This document shows, piece after piece, positions 53,802 to 64,000 of a DNA stretch of 64,000 nucleotides. The DNA is taken from NCBI RefSeq assembly GCF_000002995.4, contig NW_025062477.1, positions 62,001 through 126,000 on the forward strand. Direction: 5' to 3'. A program made the position numbers and the translations under genes. The stretch comes from Brugia malayi. Its lineage: Eukaryota; Nematoda; Chromadorea; Rhabditida; Onchocercidae. The notes beneath the pieces are model-generated. The model was not told where the DNA came from, ran no database searches, and saw only the letters and a program-made list of their open reading frames with translations. Position 1 is the first letter of the stretch. Each line of letters begins with the position of its first letter.

Positions 53802-54087
53802 TTTAGGAGCCTAGTTGTCTATTCCATCGCTGTATCTTTTGATTGGTTCCATATATGTACGTACATACATTTGTATTAGTACAAAAGTTGCAGCTAATTA
53901 GTCTTGATTCTACTAAATTTAATAAATTCATGAAGTGGTGACGTCACCCACGTCCATATCTATGGCTCGAAAGATAGAAGTCATCGGGAAATAGCGCATT
54001 TCCTGGAGAGGGCAGAGAGTTGGTGAGATAAATATTCACTAAATATAGCTTTTGGATGGTGGTGAGTGATGGGAAGACGTGGATAAA

Positions 54088-54543
54088 GTGTAGGAGGTGG
54101 GATGACGTGTGGGGAGAGGTGGAAATGACGTGTGAGAGGGTGGGCATGACGTGTGAGAGGGTGGGCATGACGTGTGAGAGGGTGGGCATGACGTGTGAGA
54201 GGGTGGGCATGACGTGTGAGAGGGTGGGCATGACGTGTGAGGGAGTGGGCATGACGTGTGAGAGGGTGGGCATGACGTGTGAGAGGGTGGGCATGACGTG
54301 TGAGAGGGTGGGCATGACGTGTGAGAGGGTGGGCATGACGTGTGAGAGGGTGGGCATGACGTGTGAGAGGGTGGGCATGACGTGTGAGAGGGTGGGATGA
54401 CGTGTGGGGAGAGGTGGAAATGACGTGTGAGAGGGTGGGCATGACGTGTGAGAGGGTGGGCATGACGTGTGAGAGGGTGGGCATGACGTGTGAGAGGGTG
54501 GGCATGACGTGTGAAAGGGTGGGCATGACATGTGAGGGGGTGA
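54088..54543. repeat. 21-bp minisatellite, about 20 copies
   Basis: The unit is GGGCATGACGTGTGAGAGGG plus T, repeated almost exactly. A variant segment (GGATGACGTGTGGGGAGAGG then TGGAAATGACG) appears twice, near 54098 and 54391, which shows a higher-order block duplication. Because 21 is a multiple of three, long ORFs open in several frames on both strands (up to 216 codons); I treat all of them as repeat artefacts. Confidence 0.95.
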
Positions 54544-55033
54544 GATGTGACATATGACAGGAGACGTGTACTTCGGCTGATATAGAGTTTAAGCAATTAC
54601 TATTTGTAGATAATATCTGGAATGATTTCACAGTATGAAGTAAATATTTTAAAGCATTAGTTGATTAGAATACTTTCAAAAGGATGAAATATTGAAATTA
54701 AAGCTGCACTAATTGTATTACATATATTTCCACGATCGTTGCGAGATCTGATTCGTAAAAGTTAACGTTGCTACTTGTAGAGTTTTTAAGAGCACATTTC
54801 TGGTTGACATTTTGCTAGATGTGATTGCACTTCTTAATGTTGATGGTCAAATAACAATTAAAGTCATAGTGAACTAGGATTGTTATTCTTAAGGACAAGA
54901 TAAGAGTTACTGCTTATAGGTAGCCAAGTAGGAGTGTGGCTTGTGCTTACTGCGCAACAGACGAAGCGAAGCGTTTTTGTCTACTAATATTAATTATTAC
55001 CACATGTTTGCATGCTTCTACTCTTTTTTCCAG
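54544..55033. other. Spacer before the 172-residue orphan gene
   Basis: No exon was recognised. The last bases, CTTTTTTCCAG at 55023-55033, form an acceptor just before the next gene's ATG. Confidence 0.5.
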
Positions 55034-55038
55034 TCTTC

Positions 55039-56110
55039 ATGTTCGAGCATCTAAAGGATACCGTGAACTGTATTGCATGTGGCAAAGAGGAGCACATTAC
55101 TGTGAAGGATGTTTACGACATGTCACAAACTAAGAACGAGAAATATCGTTGGAAGCATGCTTTTCAGTGTATGTTTTTTCAAGCAAATCTTTTCATTTTA
55201 AGCAATTGAAATATTTCCTAAATTTGTTCCAAATTGTGCTGCTACTTTATTTTTTTTCTAAAATCCATGAAATTTTACTTTTCAAACTATTCAAATACAT
55301 TTTCCAGTACCATCGCTGTTTCAAACTCTTCCACATCGTTCGCATTATTTAAAAATCAATCCGAATGACAAAGGTAATGAATATGTGTACTTCGGATAGT
55401 GCTAATCTTGAGAGGCGAATTGAGATTGCACCAAATTGCTTATGAATATCTTTTCTCTTTTCTTTTCAGGAGAATTTAATGCACGGATTAATATGGATTG
55501 TGCAGAAACTGCTGTTAGGCTCAAAATATACGCTCAAAAATACATAGCAGCATTTGAAGTATTTAAATTTTATTATTTTTTCCAAAGATATCTTGTTAAA
55601 ATTTCCATGGCATTATCTTTTGTCTAAGGGTGTTATCAGGAATGCTGTGAATAGCATACCAATATTAAAATTATTTCTTAATTCTAGGAGAAGTCGGTGA
55701 AAGGGATGAATACTAAAACATTGGGAAGGAAGAGATTATACAAACAGAGTGCCAGCCATTCTACAAATAATATTCTGTTTGATGTGAGAACTTACATTTT
55801 CTTAGTTCATTTCCGCTTATATTATTTACTATGGGTTTTTCGAATTTTAACATTTTATTTTTGTATGATCTGCATAGTACATCAGGAATTAATAATATTT
55901 GTTGTTATTTGCAAGCATAAAATGACAATTAATTAATTAATCGGCACTTAAATGTGTTGTTTTACCTGACAGTATCCACAGGCAGGTATTTGTACAGCGC
56001 GTAACGAACAGCACTGTAATGAACCATATTTGTCGTCAATCTCACCAAGTGCTTCAGTTGACACAAGCGTTACCACTCTTCAAAACTTCTACATGCTGTC
56101 ACAGAACTGA
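55039..56110 (+). CDS. Unrecognised 172-residue protein, five exons
   Basis: Exons 55039-55168, 55308-55373, 55470-55558, 55688-55783 and 55973-56110 are bounded by GT-AG sites with nematode-type acceptors and keep one frame through to a TGA. A strong acceptor (TTTTTTCCAG) stands five bases before the ATG, which fits trans-splicing rather than an upstream exon. The product starts MFEHLKDTVNCIACGKEEH, is soluble-looking and basic in the middle (KTLGRKRLYKQSAS), and ends in a Ser/Thr-rich tail. The CxxC pair and two later cysteines (GICTARNEQHC) could bind a metal or form disulphides; there is no signal peptide or membrane segment. No known family is recognised. Confidence 0.7.
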
Positions 56111-58297
56111 GTAATTAAATTATTCGTTCATTTCAATCACTTCATACTTTCATCAATCGTAAATTCAGAATCGGTTTGCTGTTCTGCTTATTTGATCGGT
56201 TTTTAATTTCAAATGTCTCATCCATCCTGTACTCTCATCAATGGTTTGTGTATTGTTCTACTTAGTAAGCCAATAATTTGCGGAAAACTTATTTATTTAG
56301 ACAGTATATACTGATTCTTGATATGAGTAAGCAATTAAAAATATCTTTGTTTAGAGAATAGATTAAAAGATTGTTCACGTGGATTTTCCAACTTAAATAT
56401 ATTTTACTATTATTTTACCGTCGATTATTCCTTTTTTGTCTTAATAACTTGGACATTTTTGTGCCACAGATTTTGGAAATTTTGTGGAAGAATTATGTTT
56501 TTGACAACTTTTTCCCCAAGTTATTTAAACGATGTTATTGAAGTAGTGAGATCTGAATGAGGTTAATTTTTGACAATAGTTTCTTTCTGTAAATATTGCA
56601 TTGTAAATGTATGAATTTGCTCTAATTTCTTTCAATTTGAAAGTAGTTTTTAAAACATTTTTTGCTGAGAAAGTTTAAGCATTTATGATTTATTCGTGAA
56701 ACGTATTTATGTGTTTGAGAAAGTTTTCGTAAGGCAATGTCCTAGTTCAATTTGTTTTTTGTTCTATGAGATATATTCTGCGAAAAGTTCATTTTCACTC
56801 TAATAAATCATTATCTCAAATTTCTATATTCTCCTAACCTTTACTAAAATAAGTTTGGATAAATTATGTGAAGTTTGTGGAAGAATCTGATAGGTCGTAT
56901 ACAATTAGCTATCATTCATTCGACTGCTAAACATTCAAAATATCAGCCACTAAAGGATTTTTTTACAGTTAATAATTTTAATTAGTAATAAAAGTAAGAA
57001 TGATAGTGGCAAAAAGCAATCCATAGATGGAATAGATTAGCTGTTCTGTCTAAATTTTCAAATAATTATCATAACTATCCGGAAATATTCCACGATTGGA
57101 TATCAGGTACGAAAAGGATGTTCTTGTCGTCTAGGATTATCTAAAGCTAAGAATAGTGCCAGCAGTTCTAGCTGGTATCATATACACCGAAGCCCTGGAA
57201 TTTTTTTTTTTTTTTTGTTGTTCATTCTATCAGCAGTATTTATGAATTCAAAAAATTTTTCAAAGAAATTTCACTTCGAAGCTTGTAGTCTCGGAATTTC
57301 AAATTCTATTCGATTAAAGAGAATTAAGCAAAAATTGTCAATAACTGTGAATTACTTATAGAAGGTGTTGAATATATCGATAAAAACATAATGTTTTTAT
57401 TGCTTAAGCTTCGATGCGACAACAGAAAACTCAATTGCAAGAAACTTTAGAAAATGATGCGAAACAAATTGATTTGCAGTTCATTTTAATGTGTCATCCT
57501 AATCGAAATATTAGCATTCAAAATTTTTATTTCCAGTTTAGTCATAATTGCAAAAAATATCAAAAACTATTCGGTGTACAAATGAAATGCTAAAGCCTTC
57601 AAGATAATATTCTAAATTTTCCGAATTATCTCATGGATTTTCCTATCATTAAAGACAAAGGGTGTTTAAAGGGACGCTGTAGGAGGAAATGCAGAATACC
57701 GGAATAATATATCATTCCGTTTTTGATCAACATCCAATTAGACAGGGAATATCTTGGCTACCTCCATTGATCATAATCTTGCAAGCAATTTGCAACTCGT
57801 ATATTCAACTTGCATTGCAAATGAATTATTACATTGTAAATGAATCAAATTTTGTATATTTTATTCATTAAGACACTACACATGAAATTCAAGCGCAAAT
57901 TCCATGATGAAACATAGTGAAGTACTAAGAATGTTGTTGTATATGCCGGAAAATGGATCAGTAGTCGATCAAAATAAATAAATCAAACAATTAAAGTCAA
58001 CTAGTTTATAAGTAGTTCCTCAACGAACGGAAAAAGTAAAAATATGTAATTTAAAGAGGTGTATATTCATTCGGCAGTGTTTTCCTATATTATATCAAAA
58101 CTGAATCAGTAAGCATTTGACAGAATAATTCAAGATCTGTTAAGTGTTACCCCAAAAATACAGTTTTCATTAGGAACAGGATTGAAACAAATAATTTGTA
58201 TCTACTTGAAATAAATAATTTGTATTTACTTGCCATATTTAGCTTCATCTTGTCCTATTTTTTCAATTTTTCAGCATTTTTCTTCTGTCGTATCATT
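56111..58297. other. AT-rich convergent intergenic region
   Basis: It lies between the 3' ends of two convergent genes. No coding exon is supported. It holds a T-run near 57200 and a near-exact short duplication of AAATAATTTGTAT(C/T)TACTTG near 58190-58232. Confidence 0.5.
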
Positions 58298-60553
58298 TCA
58301 GTATGCTGAAAGTAATAAACTAGTAGCATGTCTTGCACTCGGTGTTATGTAATTCATCCAGTTTTGGCCCCAATAGATTCGTTCGTATCGTCGATCTTCC
58401 TCCCCTATGAAGTTTGATGGATAAAATAATGCTCCTGTCCCAAAGACACCATTCAAACGACCTGAAAAAAAGTTTTACATTTCAGAACTTTTCAACTTGG
58501 TGCCAGATTTGATTAAATTTTTTCCTTCCTTCGAACCTTTTAAATTTTTATTTGTTTAATTTTATGAAACATGACAACTAATATAATCAACTTACCTCGC
58601 CAATATAAATTATAATTATCTATTCTGGATGTTGATGTCGGGAATTCGTTCAGCTTCTGATAGGACGGTTTTAGTTTCAGTTCAGACACAGCCTATAGCG
58701 TCCAAAGTATTGAAATTTCATAGTGAACAATATTTACTACAATAATATTCCTGAACCAGCCTTCTCAATTTTAAATGAAGTACTAAGATTGCATCTTTGT
58801 TGACTCAGAACAAAGATGACGTATCCAACTAAATGTAAATGTAGGAGACAGCTAGTGACAGCTTGAATCTTTCTTTTTATTAAAAAAGATTGATTCCTGA
58901 TTTCTGATGATCTGACTGATCTCATAGTTTCAGTAATGAATTTCGAAGAACAGGTAAGATAAACAGCTCGACCGGTCTACTTGTTAGCTTCTTCAATGTC
59001 AATCATTACATCATGAATACACTCTACGCCCAAAGAAAAGTACCTCGTTCATTTCTGCCTTCGTTTTCAACAAACGTTTCCGGTAAATTCTTGGCTTCGA
59101 GTACTTTTCCAGTGCAAGTTTCCATTCTGCCTGTTTCGGCACATAACTTCGAAATGTTCCAAAGTATCGTTGAGTGTCACGATCCCTTCAAAAATCACGG
59201 CATATCGTTATCATTGTTAATGTGTAAAGGATATACTTATGCTCCATGATAGTGCAATATTTTCCACGTCTTCTTACATTAAAATAACACATTGAAATAG
59301 AATTTGGAACAAATTTTCATGAGAAAAAATGATTCAAATCATTTGCAATAAAACAGTAAATAATCAAAGACAGAAAGCATAGATGGGAAAAGTCAATGTT
59401 TGTTAAAATTGTCTAAAATTGTTTAAGCAGAAAAAAATTTCATTCAATAACATTGCAACAAAAACATACTCATAAGGTATTCCATTGCTTGGTGCTAACG
59501 AAGAGAAACTTTTTGATTGGCGATATTCACCCAAATTTGGTTGATACATTTCGCGAAGGCTATAGTAACTGGCTGTTCTCCAAACATTCTCGACAGGGAA
59601 GAATCTACATGTTGCATTATCTGCTTTTAACGAGAAGAAATTTTGTTGACAGATCATTTAATAAAAAAATAATTGTCTTAGGAATGTTAAGCTTTTCTTC
59701 GAATGAACAAGAGAAGAGAAAGAGAAAGAGAGAGTTTCAACAAAAGTCTTTTTTACGGAAATGAAGAAAGATACAAACCAATTGTTTTCAGAAATTTCAG
59801 AACCTATCGCAAAAGTTTTGAACCAATTGTTTGATTATAAGTATGAAAATAAGATTGGCAAATTAAATTTTCAAGTGGATGATTTGTTGAAACGCTTTTA
59901 CATTTCACATTTATGTGGAATTAAAGCGAAACAAGGACCAATCCGAAAAAGAAAAACGCATTAAGCCTGAACAAGTTTGATTATGTTTGGAGACAGTGAA
60001 ATCTAATTGCTAGCAACTGGACAAAAGAAAAGTCACCAGAATGAATCACAATTTCATGCTGTGACTTGAGAATTAAAGCATCTGAGAAGAATAGATACCG
60101 AAATGACCAAAAAAAAATCTGGAAAAATGATAAGGGTCATCTGTCCTCCTCTAAAGCACAAACATTTCACTGTTTAAATAATACATAAATGGAGATGAAC
60201 GGTGAAAGCTCAGTTCTCAAAAAAAGTTTTATCACAAGTCTGTTGTCATAAAGTTGTAAATACAAAATTCCTATCTGTCACTTACACCTTGGAGACGATT
60301 TGTTTGAAAGTGTCGCTAGGTGTGACATCAAATCCATCATGTACCCTGTATCGCCAAGTAGCATCATCCACCAATTTACCAATCTAAAAAGTCACACTTT
60401 TTTCAATGACGTCATTCTTGTCTTGCAGTAACCTTTTCCGGTTACGTTAAAATATTTTTATCTAAATATTTGATAAAAATGAAGTTTGCAATGAAGATAA
60501 AACATTTCGGAACAGAAAATGAATAAATTAAATACCTCCTGGAAAATACTCAT
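58298..60553 (-). CDS. Unrecognised 217-residue Tyr/Trp-rich basic protein, six exons
   Basis: Exons 60553-60536, 60383-60286, 59604-59470, 59185-59044, 58692-58596 and 58461-58298 join in frame with all splice phases agreeing (0, 2, 2, 0, 1). A TTCAG acceptor lies one base before the ATG, so spliced-leader addition is likely. The protein starts MSIFQEIGKLVDDATWRYRV and is rich in Tyr, Trp, Phe and Arg throughout, with PRIYRKRLLKTKAEMNE in the centre and FIGEEDRRYERIYWGQNWMN near the C-terminus. There is no signal peptide, transmembrane segment or known motif. Evenly spread aromatic and basic residues would fit a structural or filament-associated role, but that is speculation. I do not recognise the family. 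Confidence 0.75.
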
Positions 60554-61794
60554 CCTGAATAGATGATACTGAGAGTGAATAGATAGCAATAAGAGTGTAA
60601 TAATAAATAAAACTGAGATACACAGAGAGTAAAATTTGGAACGATAAGTTCAAAGGAGCGTGCACACACGTGGAATGTTAATGGGTGCAAAGAGAAAGGA
60701 GTATTCTCGAGTTCAGTCGAGTCAAGTCGAGTGGATCGAATATCATTTAGAAACAAGAAAACAAGGAAAACAATCGGTGGATCAGCTGATGCCAATCGAA
60801 ATTGTCTTCTGTTGGCGCTCTTTGCCATGTGAAAGTATTCGAGCACTTCCGTAGTTTTTTTCTTCCTTCACTCGTAGAATCTATTTCTCTATCCATCAAT
60901 CAAAACTCTCGAAAGCAGAATCCACTAAGATTACTCGAATCATCGGATCAGTGCTTTAAAAAAACTTTCCAAGCAAAATCGACTGCACTTAGCACAAATA
61001 ATTTCTCAAAAAAAAAATTTCTAAATAACTGGATCAAATTGTTTGGATCAAATTGTTAACAGAGTTGACAGAATTCCGGAAAGACCGTATACTGAAGAGC
61101 CGAAACGTCATCTTCAACCGATAATACTAACTCAAAAGACGGGTCTAATGATATTCTCATTTATTAAGTGGGTAACATAAATTGTTAACGTTGCAACGTA
61201 TGAGTCGCTACGTGTTTTGCTCGATTTTGCAAAAGACGAATACAAACGTGTTTTTTTACATGAGAATACGTGAGTGTGACGTAGGTTGACGTGCATCACG
61301 TGTTATGTGGCATTTTAAGTAGGTGAAATGCAACCAGTTATAAAGGACAATTTCCATTCTAATTTTTTTTAAAAAGTTGGAATGTTTCTGTATCCAAAAT
61401 GATCCTCTCACGTCTGTAGCAGATTAGACAACGTTTTTCATGAAGCGTGGCATTACGTTGCTTCCGGATAAATGCCGTATTTAATGGAAGAAAGAGTATG
61501 TGATTGTGCTGTTGCTTGTTATGTATAGTTCATTCTGCATTTGAGACGTGCACTTCATATTTCTGCAATTGTCACGTGAGCGAGTTTTTAATATTATTAT
61601 ATTTTGTTTGTTTAATGGCGACAACTTCAGCTTACGACAACACGTAGAGCTAAAGTATGAGTATTGAATCAGTGACAGTCGTGTCGTGTCACGTGAACCA
61701 TAGAATATAGTACGGAAATATGTCTTTTTCATATGGAACTGATGACGGAGAGTAAATTCATGATATTTTAGTTTAGTGTTGAATAGTGTGAAAT
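60554..61794. promoter_or_regulatory. Shared upstream region of two divergent genes
   Basis: The 217-residue gene (minus) and the SLC38 gene (plus) diverge from this 1.2-kb interval. Its right half is dense in ACGT-core sites, including CACGTG at 61297, 61573 and 61690. The minus-strand ORF 61481-61855 overlaps the first SLC38 exon and has no domain, so it is not annotated. An acceptor (ATATTTTAG) ends at 61771, 23 bases before the SLC38 ATG. Confidence 0.5.
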
Positions 61795-62168
61795 ATGTAT
61801 GCTGCACTAAAGAAAGAGGAAGACCGAGATGACCAAAGGAGCATCGAGCGATCATTTTTATCGAAATTCAACCAGTGGCCACATGTTTTCAATCTTGCGA
61901 ATTGTATCGTTGGTGTTAGTATGCTTGCCATGCCGTATTGCTTACAGCAGGTATTGAAGAAAATTTCAATTCACGTAGTGCATGTTGGGTCTATTCTCCA
62001 CTCACATATTAAAGGGATTATGAAGAGAGGGTAAATTTGTAAGATGAAATAAAACAGATTGTTTTTCATTACAAAACATGCAGTCATATCATAAAATTAA
62101 AGGTCTTTACAGGTACCACATAATTATTATATTCGAAAAAAAAAACCAATTTTATGCTGTCACGTGAC
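61297..62168. promoter_or_regulatory. Cluster of four CACGTG E-boxes, including GTCACGTGAC
   Basis: CACGTG occurs at 61297-61302, 61573-61578, 61690-61695 and 62161-62166. The last is the full palindrome GTCACGTGAC at 62159-62168, inside the first SLC38 intron; the second and third are GTCACGTGAG and GTCACGTGAA. This matches the CLEAR/MiT-type consensus bound by bHLH-ZIP factors such as TFEB and nematode HLH-30. Binding is inferred, not shown. Confidence 0.5.
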
Positions 62169-63848
62169 GCTTAATACGCGGCACTTGGAAGTATTGTTTA
62201 TAGTTGCGTCAGTAGTTTTGTATGGTTATTCAGACACAATTTTATTAAAACACATTCTTTCATTTCTTTTCCTTTCCAATTTCTTCATTTCCAGTGCGGT
62301 ATTTTGCTTGGTACCATTTTAATTGGAATTTGTTCACTATTGACCAAAATTACTTGTCATTTGTTGTATCAAGGAGCGCTCCTGACAAGGTATGAATCCA
62401 TAATTATATATTTAATTTCCTTCTCGTACTTTTTAATTGCCCACTGGGTTATATACTATGTTATTTTGTTGTAAGCAAATATTTATTATAAATATGTATT
62501 TGCTATAAATATTTTCAAGTTCACTTCATTTCTCTAGCTTATTTCATAAATGCATCAACTTTCCATTCCTTCTTAATTCCATCTCGAAGAAGATAGCTCA
62601 TATTTCTTCGAAATTCGTTCATTTTTGAATTCTTTTAGCGATGATTGGAAACCACGTATCTAATCATTTGAGTTCCTTTTTTTCTTGAAATTTGATAATT
62701 ACGAATGAGATTTCGAAAGTCTAATAAAATCGATTTCAAAGCTAGGTTTTTAAATTATTAATTTGAATTTGTTCTTCCAAATGTGAGAAAAACTTCAAAA
62801 AAGCGAAATTTGCAGACGTCGGAGTTATGAATCTATGGCATCGCATGCTTTTGGTAGCAATGGAAAACGTTTAGTTGAGGTCAATTTCGATTTATCTATG
62901 CACTAGGTTGCAAATTTATCATCATTTTGTAAATTTCTGATTTAAAGTAACTGTTTGCTAGAAATGTGCAGTCGTTTAATTAAAAACTTAAGTTCTGTGA
63001 AGAGACTTAGTGGTTTATTTAGAATTTTGATTTCAGTTTTCAACTTGCTATTTAGTTCTTGCATTAATACTGACTATATGATTATATTTCACTGAATCAC
63101 TGATTATATTTTGGTTATATTTTTATTATGGCATAATTTGTATCCGGAATTATATCCAATTCCTTTTGCCTTTTTTTTAATACATTAATATTTGAAGACA
63201 CTACAAGTGTACCAATATTGTTTGGTTTGGAATTGTAATTTCAGGTTTTCTTCATATTTTTGAAGCAATTGAATTTTAAATCTTATCTTGTCTTATTCAA
63301 ATTGAAGCCATCTTATTTTGCAGTTGCTCATGATTTTATTTTTAATGTCGTGTGTTATATCGTTCATGGTTGTTATTGGTGATATTGGTCCTCATGTACT
63401 GGCCGATTATTTGGAATTACAAGCACCTACTCAAAGGTTGCGAATTCTTGTTATGGTGAGCTGTTTTTTATTTTCTCATTATTTCATTTTTAATTTCTCA
63501 TTTTATTCGAAAAATTTCCCTTAAAAACTTAATTTTAAAATTGAAAGGTTTTAAGTGTACGAAATTTGACAAATGTAAAATTTTAATCATATCAAATTTG
63601 TTTTGAAGAGTGGATATTGGAATTTATCGAATTCTTTTATTGAAATTTCAGGTTGTAATCTTTTTGTTTGTTATATTGCCATTATCACTATTCCGCAGCG
63701 TGACTAGTCTATCGAAAATTAATTCAGTAACCGTATTCTTTTACGGCTTATTTGTATTACGCATGTTAGTTGAATGCATTCCACGGATTTTCAACTGCAA
63801 TTGGAGCACTGATATACGATGGTGGCGGCAAGAAGGTTTACTCACCAG
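61795..63848 (+). CDS. SLC38-type amino-acid transporter, N-terminal part (cut by window end)
   Basis: SLC38 (AAAP) proteins move neutral amino acids across plasma or lysosomal membranes with sodium or protons. Exons 61795-61950, 62295-62389, 62816-62879, 63324-63455 and 63652-63848 join in frame to about 214 residues; the rest lies beyond 64000. TM1 carries ANCIVGVSMLAMPYCLQQ, followed by CGILLGTILIGICS (TM2), RRRSYESMASHAFG in the loop, then FMVVIGDIGPHVLADYL (TM3) and LFVILPLSLFRSVTSLSKIN (TM4). The order and spacing, including LVE to VVIGD, match SLC38A10/A11-like members. Expected continuation is the remaining seven transmembrane helices. The piece at 63910-63957 has an acceptor and a frame but soon meets a stop, so I do not include it. 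Confidence 0.88.
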
Positions 63849-64000
63849 GTTATTTATTTGTTTACTTATTCAGTATTGCGTAAATGTAGTTAATTTTTTT
63901 CAAAGGCAGGACTTACACACCTGATGAATCGAGTGAGACAATCCCTGCTAACCATTTTTGAATCATTAATTGTAACTCATTTGTAGATTTAGAAGGAAAA
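63849..64000. other. Intron of the SLC38-type gene, continuing past the window
   Basis: The donor GTTATT follows the fifth exon. No in-frame continuation is seen before the end of the window. Confidence 0.5.

Noticed and set aside
53944..54631. ORFs of 185-216 codons (minus) and 114 codons (plus) with 7-residue periodic repeats
   Set aside because: They are produced by the 21-bp minisatellite, which is open in several frames on both strands. No splice or domain evidence supports a protein.
61481..61855. 124-codon minus-strand ORF
   Set aside because: It overlaps the first SLC38 exon and promoter in antisense and shows no domain.
63910..63957. Possible sixth SLC38 exon starting after AAAGGCAG
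   Set aside because: It is in phase but reaches a stop after 16 codons and does not resemble the expected next transmembrane segment.

Overview
The window looks like nuclear DNA of a parasitic nematode, most likely a spirurid or filarial worm. It is AT-rich, its genes are cut into many short exons with TTTCAG-type acceptors, several genes have an acceptor-like site a few bases before the ATG as expected for spliced-leader trans-splicing, and the recognisable proteins (XNP-1/ATRX, PRY-1/Axin, CLP-1 calpain without EF hands, an SNF transporter) have the form known from nematodes. The species is an inference. I found no rRNA, tRNA, CRISPR array, insertion sequence or intact transposon.

Layout. 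1-6.5 kb: mostly non-coding, with one interrupted coding-like stretch on the minus strand (2.2-2.6 kb) and one exon-like island (3.1 kb). 6.5-12.8 kb (+): a divergent SLC6/SNF transporter in 15 exons. 14.7-27.3 kb (-): a SNF2-family ATRX/XNP-1 remodeler in about 28 exons. 27.6-29.2 kb (-): a 97-residue helical protein just upstream of xnp-1 and possibly in an operon with it. 31.8-36.4 kb (-): Axin/PRY-1, 12 exons, 584 residues, RGS domain first and DIX domain last. 37.0-38.2 kb: a 1.25-kb GATA tetranucleotide array in the upstream region of Axin. 38.2-45.5 kb: gene-poor, rich in simple sequence, with two perfect palindromes. 45.6-50.2 kb (-): a calpain in 14 exons, 679 residues, catalytic Cys/His/Asn intact. 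50.3-55.0 kb: non-coding, with a G-tract, a 43-bp duplication and a 21-bp minisatellite. 55.0-56.1 kb (+): an unrecognised 172-residue protein. 58.3-60.6 kb (-): an unrecognised 217-residue protein. 61.8 kb to the window end (+): the first five exons of an SLC38-type amino-acid transporter, with four CACGTG boxes around its start.

The exon models were built by hand by joining exons at GT/GC-AG sites so that the reading frame is kept. For SLC6, Axin, calpain, the 217-residue and the 172-residue genes the summed exon lengths are multiples of three. The genes are functionally unrelated neighbours (transport, chromatin, Wnt signalling, proteolysis). The less explained items are the two orphan proteins, the small gene upstream of xnp-1, the SLC6 protein with an altered TM1 signature, the calpain stop codon lying inside a consensus splice donor, and the E-box cluster at the SLC38 gene.
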